Assembly (NCBI RefSeq): GCF_042477335.2 | Contig: NC_091251.1 | Span: forward strand, 33,000,501 to 33,064,500 | From: Ovis canadensis | Taxonomy: Eukaryota; Chordata; Mammalia; Artiodactyla; Bovidae | Direction of reading: 5' to 3' | DNA length: 64,000 nt | Shown here: positions 12,853 to 27,100 of the stretch, in pieces | Layout of the letters: every line of letters starts with the position of its first letter | Position numbering within the stretch: position 1 is the stretch's first letter | Translations under genes and position numbers: made by a program | The notes under the pieces: model-generated | Databases searched by the model: none | What the model was told of the DNA's origin: nothing | What the model saw: the letters and a program-made list of their open reading frames with translations, nothing else

Positions 12853-14782
12853 CGTGCAAATAAATGGACATGGGAAGGACCATTCAGTCCTAGAGAAAAT
12901 GACATTGACACATGGAAATACCTTATAAGAGTCAGAAAGAGGGGAAACCGGGCTCAAAATCCCTCTCACTTCAGCACAGGGTCCTGTTTGAATATTAAGT
13001 CTCCATGCAGTTGCTACGAGGCTTTTGTGATATGACCAAGCTATACTGGCTAATTGGGGAAGGGTTATTTTATCTGCAATTTGCAGATAAGGAGCCAGAG
13101 GTGAAAGGAAGTTCAGTAGATGATCTATGCCCGTCATGTTCATTTTAGAAGCCACATCGGATTTAGCACTCAGATTTTCCAGTTCCCTGCCTGATCCTCA
13201 GCTTCTCGAGGCAAAATCATAGTTAATTCTCAGTTGTTGGCGCTGTTGATGTGGAGGAACAGAGGCATAGATAATCCCAAATGGTGAGTAATGCCCTCGC
13301 CATGCCCAACGCTCTAGACATTTGCTTCGAAAGGCGCAGAAGGAAGGTATCTTGCTGTTAGAGGCTGCTCTGTCCTTATTCCACCCCTCCCCTACTCAAA
13401 GCTGCCCCACCTCCTGCTCCTTGAAGACCTAGGGGCAACAGATCCAGAGGAAGAGGCTGTCACGCTTTCCTAGGTTGGGATGGAGTAGTGGAGAGAGGCA
13501 GAGAATAAAGCGTTTTGGTTTAAAAGGCCTCCTACAGTGCCACAAGCGAGCAGAACAGTAACAGCAAATGAGACAGTGAATTGTGTCCACTGAAGACTTC
13601 CATATGGATGCTGAGTCATTATGCTAACAAGGACATGCGAGCCAGAGGCTGACTGTATTCTGATTTCATGGCTGGGGGATTCATGGCTCAGAAGGGGGGA
13701 ACATCCAAATTTGAGGTCAGAGTCCTCACTCCAGCTCTAAGCTCCTGATTTCAATTTGGTTGGTCTAATTACTATCCTCTCCTCATGACTAAGGATGCTT
13801 TAGAGACAGATGGCATTAACGGCTGAGACCTGAGCAGGAATGCAAGCAACGCTTAAGGTGGAGAACTGATGCTGGAGCCAAGAGAAGTCAGCTCCTCAGG
13901 TCCATTCAGCAAATACTGAGCACCACCAGGAGGTGGGGCTGGCGCTGGGAGGGGAAAGCACAAGGACCAGACACTGACCTTGGCCAAAAGGAACTCAGGG
14001 AAGGAGTGGGGATGAGGCACGTATAGAAACCTCTGTAACATATACAGAGAGGAAAGTAAGAGGAGATCTAAGGGCTTCATTTACTCTTCTCCTCAATTAA
14101 ATTATTTGTTCAGTCACTTGGGCACTGTCTTTAGTGCTCTAGACACAAAGATAAATGAAACTGATCTCTACCCCTTGAAGCTACCATCCAAATAATCTGA
14201 ATCACCCAGGGAGTTTTTCAAAATACAGTTCCCCATGTCCCCAGCTCAGACATTCTGATTCTGAATCTCTGAAAGTTATACTCAAGAGATCTAAATCTCC
14301 TATTCTAGGTGCTTTCCAGGTTTCTGTACTAGTCTGGTGGGATAACAAGTGAAGGGGGCCCGGAAGAGGGAGAGCCAGAGATGGAAAGACTTCCTGGTTC
14401 ACCTCTTCCAGGAAGCCCTCCCTGATCAGCCCAACACACTGGTCTACATGTCTTCTGATCCCAGCCCCCATTATACATCCTGTGAGTACTACAATTTTTT
14501 CTGGGTGACTGGGAGGTTTAGTCCTCTTGGTTCTTGGGTGTATCTGATCTCTAAAGTTGAGTGCTCCCATGTTCCAAGGCCATTGTGATGAGCATTCCAG
14601 GGGCTTTGTGACATATTGGCTGGCTCTGTTCAAGTATGGGAGGTCAGCAGAGGCCCAGTTCCTCCTGGGAAAGCAACTCATCCCCCCAAAGGAAGACCAC
14701 CTTCCCCTGCTTAATTAAAGCATCACTTAGGGCTCCAAGTAAACTCCAGTCAGAGGCTGCTTGAAGACAGCCAGCAGGGGCC
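12853..14782. other. TBC1D21 upstream region
   Basis: Should contain the TBC1D21 promoter and 5' UTR, but no TATA box or CpG cluster marks a start. L2-like sequence is seen around 14100-14190 and an MER5-like hAT fragment (gagtttttcaaaatacagtt) at about 14195-14320. Confidence 0.5.
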
Positions 14783-17700
14783 ATGACCACCCTCTCTCCC
14801 GAAAACAGTCTCTCTGCCAGGCAGTCGGCCTCCTTCATCCTGGTGGGTGTTCTTCATCAGCTCTGAGTCCCTCCCTCCCCAATCCCTGGTTTGCATTAGG
14901 GATATTTTCCCGTTAGGGCTATTTTTCCCTGTTGGGTGGGAAGGACTGGAACCCTGAGCTGGCCTAGAAGGTGGAGCAGGGTAGGTCAAACCTTGGTCTC
15001 GCCATCATCACCGACAACAGGACTAAAAAACACAAGTCCTTTCTTTACCCTTCTATCTAAGCCAGTGTTACTTTTCTCCCATATGTGACATTCTAACTTT
15101 AAGGAGTTCCTGGTTTGCAAGTTGTCTTAAAGATGCTGAATTTTCCTTGGTGTTTTTGCCAACAATTTTGGTATGCTCCCACCAGGTGGCAGTAATGCTT
15201 TTGTTAGCAGGTGGTTCCACGTCCAATTAATAAGAGAAGCTATTCATTTGAATTCAGCCTCAGTCAGAATTTTCCACACTGTATATTTTTCAAAATCATG
15301 GTGACTAATTATAATGACCTTAACCAATCTCAAGTCTCATTAATCATTGTGATTTAGAGAGTGATACATAGAAAAGCAGAAATGCAAAATGGGTACCTCT
15401 CTCCCGAGTTTTAAATGTTACTGCTTTATTGCAAGTTATCACCAGGCCTTGATTTGAATTTTCTTTTTTATCTCTCTTCATTTCTCTACACTTAGAGAAG
15501 GATAATAATAAAATAACAAACTGTCATATGGCATTTATTATGTACAATGACTGTTGTAAATGATTTATTTACAGTCAGTCTCATCAAAACTCTGTGAGGT
15601 AGAGGAAGCTATTACACTCACTTTATAAATGAGAACATTGAGCCCAGGGGGCTAAGCAACTTCCTACAGACCCGCTGCTAGTAAATGGCAGCTGTGCTGT
15701 GCTCAGTTGCTCCAGTCATGTCCGACTCTTTGTGACCACATGGACCACAGCCCACCGGGCTCCGCTGTCCATGGGATTCATCCGGGAAGAATACTGGAGT
15801 GGGTTGCCATGCCCTCCTCCAGGAATCTTCTTGATCCAGGGATCGAACCTGCAACTCTTATGCCTCCCGCATTGGCAGGCGGGTTCTTTACCACTAGCAC
15901 CACCTGGGAAGCCCAGTCAGTGGCAGAGTTGTGTTCAAGCCCAAGCTGTGGAGTCCATCTCCTAATCAGTGATTCTCCGAGTGTGGTGACTGATTCTGCA
16001 GCATCAGCGTCAACTCCAGTCTAATGAGGAATGCAGATTCTTGAGTCTCAGATCTTCTGAGCCAGAAACTCTGGGAGTGGGGCCCATCAGTCTATAGTTT
16101 CACAAGCCCTCTGGGTGATTCTGATGTGCACCTAACCTCTTCTTTGCATCACACGAATCTCTAGCTGCTCGCGGCATATGGGATCTTAGTTCCCAACCAG
16201 GGATCGAACCTGCATCCCCTGCATTGCAAGGTGGATTCTTAACCACTGGACCACCAGGGAAGTCCCTAAGCCATTTTTTAAAGATACTATACTACTATAC
16301 ACACTCCACACCTGGGTTGATAAATATCACCCAGATAACTCTCTCAGGTCACACACATCCCTCCCTCAAACTGTCTACTCTTAATATGCCCGCCCTCCTT
16401 GGGACACCCCCTCTTTCCTTGGTAGGAATCACTGAGACGATTATGGTTACTGTTGGGAGTACGTCTTGTCCCACAGTTGAACTCAGGCTTTACTGGGGGC
16501 TCTGTTGCTACACAGGATGTGAGAGTTGGACCATAAGAAGGCTGAGCACTGAAGAATCAATGCTTTCAAATTATGGTGCTGGAGAAGACTCTTGAGAGTC
16601 CCTTGGATTGCAAGGGAGATCAAACCAGTCAATCCTAAAGGAAATCAACCCTGAATATTCATTGGAAGGACTGCTGCTGAAGCTGAAGCTCCAATACTTC
16701 AGCCACCTGATGCGAAGAGCCAACTCATTAGAAAAGACACGGATGCTGGGAAAGATTGGCGACTAAAGGAGAAGAGGGCGGCAGAGGATGAGATGATTAG
16801 ATAGCATCAGCAACTCAAAGGACATGAATCTGAGCAGACTCCAGGAGATAGTAAAGGACAGAGGAGCCTGACATGCTGCAGACCGTGGGGTCACAACGAG
16901 TCGGACACAACTAAACAACAACTGTTGCTATGAGGATGCAGAGCAACATGGCATCAAAAAACCCTTCAAGAAAATTTTTCTTATCCTCCAGTGGCTTTCT
17001 TATTTTACTAAAACATACTGGAGAAAATCCTTAACCTAATGATGAAGTGGGGGAAAGAGGCTGGAAAGATGTATGCCTGCAGCAAGGGCCACTAACAGCT
17101 GTTAGAGAGGTTGAACCATTTAAGGCTCCCACCTCTGGCCCCCTTCTCCAGGGGAAGCATGGCCCACCTTCCCTCAGGTTTATCGGTAGGGAGTTCCAGC
17201 CTGCTGAGGTACACCACAAAGGCGGAAAGAGATTTCCATACCTGCTTTGCCTAGCAGTGCTCTTCTAGGGGACTAGGAAAGGTGTTATTGCAGAGCTGAA
17301 GAGTACCCAGCACCTCATGGACTACCAGGGTCTCCTCCTGGATAACCAGGTCCTTGTACCCAGATTGTGGGCAGGGTGTTAACAGGCTGGCGGAGCAAGG
17401 AATAGAGGAATATAGGAGGATGAAGGTGGATTTCAGGGGCCATTGAGATCACTGTCTTCATTATTTTGGAGAACCCCAGATACAGATTCTATGGTTTCTG
17501 GCACAGACAGGCAGTGTTGATGTACTAGTGAAGAGAGGGAGGGGACTTCCTGTGGAAATTCCTATCGCCACCCACCTTGCCTCTGCCCCCACCCCCGCAC
17601 CAACCTGCAGGCCTCTGCAGGTGGTCAGGCTTTTTGAGCTTGTCCTTGGCTTGCTAGTGAATGTCTTACAAGTTCTTGTGGGTGCCCCGTAGTTAGCTTG

Positions 17701-20700
17701 GGTCCAGGGAGATACAGAGAAGAGGATGGGCAGAGAGAAGCTGAGTTTACTGGAGGAAGTCAGTGGCTTTTTAAAAACAAATTCAGCCAAAGCAAAGTAG
17801 GCAGATGGCCAACTGTTGCAGGTAGAGGTTTAGTGATGCAGATTCTCCGAGCACTCAGCAGATGCTGTCTTGTGATGTTTCTAATGATCTCTGCCCTATT
17901 ATGTTGATGCTTTTATTACAGTGCTCTGTGAATATTGCTTTGATTAGTTTGCCACTTTCATTATGTGTAACCCCTTTTTCATGTCTTTGTTCATCATTTA
18001 TTTTTTACCCTATGGCATTTAAAGTATACCTTTTGTTAACAGCCCTCATGCATGCTTAGTCCCTCAGTCCAACTCTTTGTGACCCCATGGACTGTAGCCC
18101 ACCAGGCTCCTCTGTTCATGGGATTTTCCAGACAAGAATACTGGAGTGGGTTACCATTTCCTCCTCCAGGGGATCTTCCAGACCCAGGAATCAAACCCGT
18201 GTCTCCTCAGACTCCCGTATTGGCAAGCTGATTCTTTACTACTGAGTCACCTGGAAAGCCTAACAGCTCGAGGAGGGTGTATATTTTTTATTTAAACTGA
18301 AAGTCCTTGCCTCTTACACTCCCTGGTGGCATGGCATTGGAGTTAAGCACCCTGACTCTTACACCAAACAACTCTGGGTTCAAATCTCAGCTCTGATATT
18401 TACTGTGTGACTTCAGATACACTAATTAACCCTCTAGACCTCTGGTTCCCTAACATGTAAAGCAGTGTAACAACCTCACCTGCCTCATAGGTAGCTGTGA
18501 AGATCAAACAGTTGTAAATATAAAGTGCTTAAAATAAAACCAGTGCTTTTAAAGTGTTTACAACTATTAAGGAAACTTAAGCATTTGTTTCCATAATTAA
18601 TTTCTTTGGGTTTCAATCACTTTTATGCTTTATGCATTTATTGATTCCTTACTGTTTCCTGTATTGTTTATTTTTTAAAGTGAATTAGAAGGAAAATGCC
18701 CTATTCTGATAAATCTCTAATTTTAAAAAGTCAAAAATAAAATAATTTCTTCTGCCACTATCCTTCAATCTAATAAAAAATTGAATTTGTAGTTAAAAAT
18801 CTTCCCATAAAGAACACTCCAGATCTAGCTGGCTTCACTGGTGAGTTACACCAAATACTGAAGAAAGAAATAATACTAATTCTATACAAACTATTCTAAA
18901 AATAATTGAAAGGAAGGAATAGGTCCCTACTTATTCCTTGAGGCCAACATTGCCCTGATATCAAAATCAAAAACATTACAAGAAAACAAAATTATAGACC
19001 AAGCTCTCTCATGAACATTGATGCAAAAATCCTAAATAAAACTGTAGCAAATAATATCCGATGATGTCTAAAAAGGATAATACATCGCCACGAGGGTTTA
19101 TCCGAGGAATGACAACATTCAGAATAATTCAATGTAATTTACCATAGTACACTAAAAAATGAAAAACCGTATGATCATCTCCATTGATGAAGAACATCCA
19201 TCCCTGATAAAACTCTCACCAAACCAGGAAGAGAAGGGAACTTCCTCAGCCTGATAAAGGGCATCTACAAAAAGCCTACAGTTAACATCACGCCGAATCA
19301 TAAAAGCCCAAATGCCTTCCCTCTAAGATTAGGAACAAAGCTAAGATGTCTGTTCTCACCACTTTTATCTGACATTGCCCTTGAAGTTCTAGTCAGTGCA
19401 TGAGACATGAGAAATAAAAGACATCCAGCTTGGAAAAGAAGAAGTGAAACTGCCTTTATTCACAGATAACATGACCATCTATGTCAGGGTTGGCAAACTT
19501 TTTCTGTAAGGGTCAAAGCAGTAAGGTCTGTGTGTGTCATACATCTCTGTTGTAACTACTAAACTCTGCCACTGTAGCATAAAAGCAGCTGTAGGCAACA
19601 AATGAGTGAACAGGCATGATTGTGTGCCTATAAAACTTTATTTGAAAAAAAAAAAAAACAGATTGAAGGCCAGATTTGGCCCATGGGTTATAGTTTGCTG
19701 ATTGCTGGCCTATATAACAAATCCTATTGATCCACCAAAAAAGTTACTAAGACTAATAAGTGAGGTTAGCAAGGTTGTAGGATACAAGATCAATACACAA
19801 AAATCCGCTATATCTGTAAATACTAGCAATGAGGAGCTGGAAGTTGAAAGTTTAAAAATGACACCTTTTACAACAGCATCCAAAATGTGAAATATTTGTG
19901 AATAAATCTGATAAAATATATGAATAACCTACACATACCAAAATGCACAAAACATTGCTGAGAGAAATTAAAGAAGACCTAAATAAATGGAGAAATATAC
20001 TATGTTTTATGGGTCAGAAGATTCAATAGCATTATCAGTTCTCCACAAATTGATCTATACTTTCAGTCCTGCTGATGCTAAGTCACTTCAGTCATGTCCG
20101 ACCCTGTGCGACCCCATAGACGGCAGCCCACCAGGCTCCTCCGCCCATGGGATTTCCCAGGCACGAGTACTGGAGTGGGGTGCCATTGCCTTCTCCGAGG
20201 TTCAATGCAATCCCCATCAAAATCACAGCTGCCTTTTTTTTTTTTGTAGAAATTGACCAATTGACTAAAATTCGTAAGGAAATGTATCCCTAAAGTTCAG
20301 TCATTCCCTTTCATAATGAAAGATCCCAGGACACAGCCCTGCTCTTCCTATTCTCTTCTACTTCCTGCCAAGTAAGTGCTGCAGTTTCTGAGTACAGGTT
20401 GTGAGAACATGACTGCTGTCAGAGGGCAGAAACCTGGCTCTGATCAGCTCAGACAACAATGTCTATACAATTGGAATGTAGCATCAGGGCAGACCCTGCT
20501 TCCCAAGGTTAGGCCAAGGCCAAGATTTGTTGTACCTTCTTCGGCCCATATATCTTATTTTGGTTTAGAAGATGGAGCATGGATGTGTTATTAAAGTATA
20601 TTGCTTGATCCCTCTCTACCACACAGAGTTAGCAGAAATTGCCCCAAATTTGGGCCTGTGGGCTCTAATTCTTATTTCCAGTGCTGTTTTTGTCGCTAAC

Positions 20701-21097
20701 ACCTTTCTACACCTGTGGTCAACAGATCAACATCAGCAGTGCCCTGGGAGTTTGTTAGAAACGGGTCATCTTGGCCCCCACCCCAGACCTTTTGAGTCAG
20801 AATCAGAATTTTAAGATCTTCAGTTGACTTGTACACAAATTTAAGTTTGAGTCACACCTATGCATATTCAGGTATCTATCAGTGGGAAGTTGGGAATATA
20901 TACATCAGACATGTCTACTCACCTGCCAAGCTCTGTCCATCAGTATACTTTCAAGACTGAGATGTGGCATTTCAAGATATTCTCTTCAATGCAAGACTCC
21001 TCTAGGCATCTTCCCCTGTTCCAACAGGAATTCAACTCCTAATTATTGTTTTATCAGCATTTTAAAGTATTTTGTGTGCACTGCACTCACCTTCCCT

Positions 21098-21134
<37 letters not shown>

Positions 21135-24100
21135 CTTATGTAAACAGAAACCATTCCTTATGATGTACCATTTTACACTTCTAGAAAAGGTAAAATGGAT
21201 CTCATAGATGTGTTCAATTAGTACTTATTTTATTTTTCCATTATCAAGGCAAGTATACATTATAGTTATAGAAAAGCTTGAAAATACAAGAAAAAGGGAA
21301 AATTACTTATAATCCTATCATTCAAAGACAATCACTATTTTGTTTTTAGGTGGGGTTTTTTTTCAGGGTTTTTTTTTCAGTCTTTTTTTAAAACAGGATT
21401 TTTATAGTGGTTAATTCACTTGAGTATATAAGGTGTGGTTTTTACAATATGTAACAGATGTATATGGAGTATGTACACAGACAGAATACAGACTGAATAT
21501 ACAGCTTTGCTTTCTGTTTTTTTCTGTTAACATTTGTATTTTCCCAGATTATTATTCATTCCTTGTAAGTATCCATTTAAATGCCTCACAATATTCCATT
21601 GAGCATATAAACCATAGTTTACTTAACTATTCCCTTATTGCACAACGTTTAGAGAGTGCTTGCATTTTTCATTCTAGCAAGTAGTGTGCAATGAAAATTA
21701 TTGTGCATACAGCATTTTTCTATATATTTTCAGTAATTTCCTCAGGTTAAATTTTCAGAAGTGAGTCAGAGGCTGTGGATTTTGCTTCATGTTGCAAAAT
21801 CCAGAGTATATCACTTAAAACTCACTCTTAAAGAAAAGCCAAATGTTCCTAACCGAGGGCTGAGGTGGTTGTCCTTGCCAGGTGAAAAGAAAACCGCCCA
21901 TTGACAAGACGGAATGGGATGGCTTCTTTGACGAGAATGGTCACTTGGCCAAGTCACGAGACTTCATTTGTGTTAACATCCTGGAAAGGGTACAGTCCTA
22001 AGCTACCCTCGGCCTCACCCTGGAACTGGGGGCGTGGGTGGGCAATGGGGCGGGCATGGCATTGGAGGGGACTCTTTCAGGCATTCAGGGGGCTCACAAC
22101 CTCTCACCTCTGCCTGCACCCAGGGCCTGCACCCCACGGTGAGGACAGAAGCCTGGAAGTTCCTCACGGGCTACTACTCATGGCAGAGTTCCCAGGACGA
22201 GCGGCTCACGGTGGACAGCACAAGGAGGTAGACCGCTTCAGATCCTTTCAAGGGAGGGAGGCGACCGTGTGGGTGGGAGGGGGTGCCCACCCCAGCCTGC
22301 TAGGTCCAGGCTGCTTCCTCCAGACGGACTTCTCTTTTCAAGAGGCAAAACCCCCATGGCTCTCCTGACTCAGGACCCCCACACAGGGGGCGCAGGCACC
22401 TCCCCCACCCCCACCCTGTATGCTGCATGCCCCACCCAGTCCACACCCTGCCAACTTGAGCTCGACCCTGGCACCTCCTCGCACTGCCCCGCCACCCTGC
22501 CCAGCCCAGCCCAGCCATCCCTAGGCCTGTGCAGCCTTCTTGAGGTAGGGAATATCCACATGCTCAGGGGCCAGCCAGAGAACACTCCAGGGCAGCTGGG
22601 GGATCCAGGACCACCCTGATAATTCAGCTCAAGATCCTTAATTAAGTACACGTGCAAAGACCCTTTTCCCAAAGAAAGTCATATTCACAAGGTCCAGGTG
22701 TTAGGGCATGGACCTATCTTTGGAGGTCACCATTCAGCCCACTACACACCTAAGCTCATTCCAATGATGGGCACAAACCCCGCCTCATCCGGTCCTTCCA
22801 ATCCTGACGCACAGGTGCTAGCGTTAGCCCCACTCTACAGACAAGGAAACGGAGGCTTAGGGAAGGCAGTGATATCCCCAAGTCATGCTATCCCCTAATG
22901 GCAGACACCTAGTTCTTAAATTACGGATCCAGGATTCAGATGCAGGGGTCAGACTGCAGAGCCACCTCCCATGCACTCCAGGTGCCCATCGGAGGATGGT
23001 TAGGGTTGGGCAAGTTGGGGGGATGGGAGGCAGTACAGGGAGCGTGCACCACCTGGGTCAGGGCACTGCTCGGAGTTCCCCCGACTGGCCTGCAGGGAAG
23101 AATGCCTCCTTCAGCCTCGGGTCTATCCTCACAGGAAGAACTACGAGGCCTTATGCCAGATGTACCAGAAGATTCAGCCCCTCCTGGAAAACCTGCACCG
23201 GAACTTCATAGAGACTCGGAACAGTATCAGTGAGCCGAGGAGGGTGGGCCGGGCCCGGCAGAGGGGAGGGTTGGAAGCCCTCCTCCCTGGCTCTTCCTAT
23301 GTCACGTCTGTGCCCTGGTTCCTGGGTGCTGCCTTGACACATGCTGCGAATTTTGCCGGCTCAATCTTGGTTACTCTACCAGCCTGGCTCCACCGGCTGC
23401 CCCAAGTGGCCCAGCAGTGTGTGTCCCTGGGCGTATGCTTTCGCTGGTTGTCTACATCTCTTCCCGTCTTAGCCTTGAACTAGGTTGGATTTGAGCTGCA
23501 GGGAGGCAGGACATTCCTGGCAAAGGGTACAGACTGGTCAAAGATTTGGAGGCAGGGAAAATTCCAGGCAGCTCAGGTTGTGGTGAAGGGTAAAGCGTGG
23601 TGGTCTGGTGTATCTTTTTCCATTCTATTTTTGGTTGCTGCGCATGGGCTTTCTGTTGTTGCACTTCATGGGCTTCGCATTGCAGTGGCTTCATCTTGCT
23701 CTGGAGCATGGGCTCTAGGGCGTCTGGACTCAGTACTTGTGGCACTCGGGCTCAGTTGCTCCACAGCATGTAGGATCTTAGGTCCCAGACCGGGGTAGAA
23801 CCTCTGTGCCCTGCACTGGCAGGAGAATTCTCAACCACTGGACCACCAAGGAAGTCCCCGATGTAGATTTTTTCATTCCCCCCTTCCCAGGATGTCCTGG
23901 GTCCTACCCTCTTGGATTGGGGGTAATAAACTCACCCATGGACATTCTGTTAGATGTGATCTGGTGACACCCACCTGTCCCTTGCCCCCAACCTAGCATA
24001 CGACATTAAAAAACTCTATGACAAAGACCCCCTGGGCAATGTCCTCCTCGATAAGAAGAAGCTGGAGAAGATCCTGCTCCTGAGTTATGTCTGCAACACG

Positions 24101-27100
24101 CAAGCAGGTGAGCCACAGGGCGGGGCCTCCCTTCGGCTCCCCCTTCTCAACTCCTTCCTGGGACAGTGCCCCTGCCCCAGCCCAGGCTCCACGTAATCCC
24201 CCCGCCATTCCCCACCCCAGCCCCTCCTCACTGGCCCCTCATTCACTCCAGAGTACCAGCAGGGCTTCCATGAGATGGTGATGATTTTCCAGCTGATGCT
24301 AGAACATGACCATGAGACCTTCTGGCTTTTCCAGTTCTTCCTACAGAAAACGGTGAGAGCTGGGCCTGGCTTAAGGACTTCCACGTTCCTCAAATGACCC
24401 CTTGAGGTTAGGCAGGCACTGGCAGCCCCAGTCATTTCCCCCAGCCCTGAAACAGCCCTCTGAGTCCCAGAGGAGCTTCTCCCAGAAAAAGGCAATGCCA
24501 GCCCTAGTGGGGTTTGTTCTGGGTTGGGGGGTGGAAGCATTGGAACTGAGAAACGAGGATAGCGATGCACTGGGTCCAGCTCTTGTCAAACCTTGAAAAG
24601 TCTGGAAAGGCCCAATGAGGGCACCTTTCCCCTGGCATTCTCCCTGCCTCAAACACGGCTCTGCTCCTGCAAACCCTCCATGGTTCCCTATAGGCTCCAT
24701 AATAGAATCCCAAAACCTCAGCCAAACATTCCAGGCCTCGTCTTCACTCGTCTCTCATTGCTACTTTTACTTGACCTGCACCCAGGCCCTCCAGGCACTC
24801 GGTATTCCCACACTGTGAGGTTGAGAGCTTTAAAGGTACTGCTCCCTGTTACTCCCTTTCCTCATGATATGTGAGAGGCTGCCCAGAACCCACCCTCATC
24901 CCCTTCTCCATCCCTGAAACAACGTGCCACTGCTCTTTCCTTGTCCTGATTGGTTCAGACCCATGGTATGTGTCTGGAAGAATACCTGAGTTCACTGCAT
25001 TGTGAGCCATATCCGGTCCATCTCTACATCCCCACCACACACACACATCACGCAGACAAGATGTGTGTTTATAAACACCCATACTCCAACACCCAGACAC
25101 ATACAGAGACTCAGGTAAGGCCCAGCCAGACACACACAGGGCCTCCAGCATTGGGAAGCTGACGGAGCAAGGCTGACTCATCTAGTGCTTTCAAGGGGGT
25201 CCCTCCTGCCCACTCATCTGTCCCAGGAACACAGCTGTGTCATCAACATCGGGGTAGGGAAGAACCTCGACATGCTCAACACCCTGATCGACTTCCTGGA
25301 TCCCGTGTTTGCCGAGCACTTAAGTGAGTGGCCCCCTCTGCTACCATACACCTCCCTCAACCCCAGGGAAGGCGTGGGAAGGGGCCGGCACCCAGTCCAA
25401 GCCAGCAGCTCCCAAGCGTGGGGGAGGAAGTGAGATCATTTGGTGAGCTCATTTGGGAGGAGGGTTCATCTGGATGGGGTTAGAATCTGGACAGTTGAAA
25501 ATCCACCCCGAATGGTCTCCAAGGGCAGTTGGAAATATGACAGCCTGGGTTTTTTTTTAATTTCCCAAGTGTGTTTCCGTGCTGTTGTTCGCCCATGTGT
25601 GTTTTTGCTTTATCTCCCATCCCCTGACCATGGCCCTTGGGCTTCTCTCCCCACAGAAGGAAAGGGTGCGGGGGCTGTGCCATCCCTCTTCCCCTGGTTC
25701 TGCCTCTGCTTTCAACGTGCCTTCAAGACCTTTGACGACGTCTGGAGGCTCTGGGAGGTGAGGTGTCTGCTGCTCTGGGACAGAGGAACATGCTCTCCCC
25801 CTGGGGCAGGCAGCAGGGAGGCCCTTGTCCTTGCTTCCCTTTACTGCCGGCTTTGGACGGGTTCCATCTCTGGGTCGGGAAGATCCTCTGGAGAAGGGAT
25901 AGGCTACCCACCCCAATATTCTTGGGCTTCTCTGGTGGCTCGGCTCGTAAAGAATCCGCCTGCAATGCAGGAGACATGGGTTCTATCCCTGGGTTAAAAA
26001 GATCCCCTGGAGAAGGGAAAGGCTACCCACTCCAGTATTTTGGCCTGGAGAATTCCATGGGTCCATAGGGTTGCAAAAAGTCAGATACAACTGAGTGACT
26101 TTCATTTCACTTCATTTTGGATACAGCTCAGTGAGATTTATTGGGCCAATGACCCTGCTCCTGCCCTGTTGAGAGATATGAGAACATCAGTTGATCCCTC
26201 TGTTCATCTTAGCCCTCCACTGCACCTTCTCAGGGCAGTGCAGGCAGGAGGGGCATCAAGGCTCGTGCAGCAGAAGCCTGATCTGTATTCAGCTTCCCTG
26301 CCACCCTGCCTGCCCAAGGGCCCTCACTCTGCTCTCACTTTCCCAGCCACCTCTTCCTTGGCCTTCCCCTCCAGCTGAGTGCCCACACCTTCTGAGCCCC
26401 GACTCCTGGAGAGGGAGGGGCTCCCCAAGGACAGGTCACACCTGCACTTCTTTGACCCCAGTCTCCAGGGCAAGATGCACTCCCCAGGGAACACACCCAC
26501 CACCCTACCCCGTGGCCACTGCTGCCTGCAGGATTGGGCCCACTGCTCAGCCTGGCATTCAGTGCCCCACAGGTGAACTCCTCCTACCTCACTCCTCACT
26601 TCTGGCCTGTTGATCTCTGTGCTCAACCACCAGGCCTTTAGTGACACCCCTGGATTGCTGACATTCCATCAACTGTTGTTTTGCCAAAGCACCACTCGAA
26701 GCTACAGAGAGTTACCCAGTCATTCTTGGCATTCTCTCCCCCTGTCTCTCTCTTTCTTCTTTCCTGCTCCCTCCCTTCCTCCTTCCCTTCTTCCTTCTCT
26801 CTTTCTCTCTCTCTCCCTCTAGCTGATGAATTCCCTAAAGCCTTTTTCCCTGAGTCCCCCAATAGCAAGCACAATGCCTAGAACCCCAGAGCTTGAATGA
26901 ATGAATGAGAGTCAGTGAATGAGCACATGGGCAGCAAGGCCCAGGCATGGCTGACGGGTCATGTGGTTGGTGGGTACCGCACCATCCTAAGGGCACCTGC
27001 AGTCTCAGACCACAGGCCAGACTGCAGTTCACTGGCCCCTGCAGGTGCTGCTCACAGGGAAGCCCTGCAGGAACTTCCAGGTGCTGGTGGCCTACAGCAT

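Larger units (their letters stand above)
18770..20290 (+). mobile_element. L1 ORF2 remnant with nested hAT element and SINE
   Basis: Contains gcaaaaatcctaaataaaac, caatgtaatttaccatagta and tcaatacacaaaaatccgct, typical of L1 ORF2. It is interrupted by a hAT-type element (about 19483-19710) and a SINE (20073-20197). Many stops make it non-functional. Confidence 0.85.
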
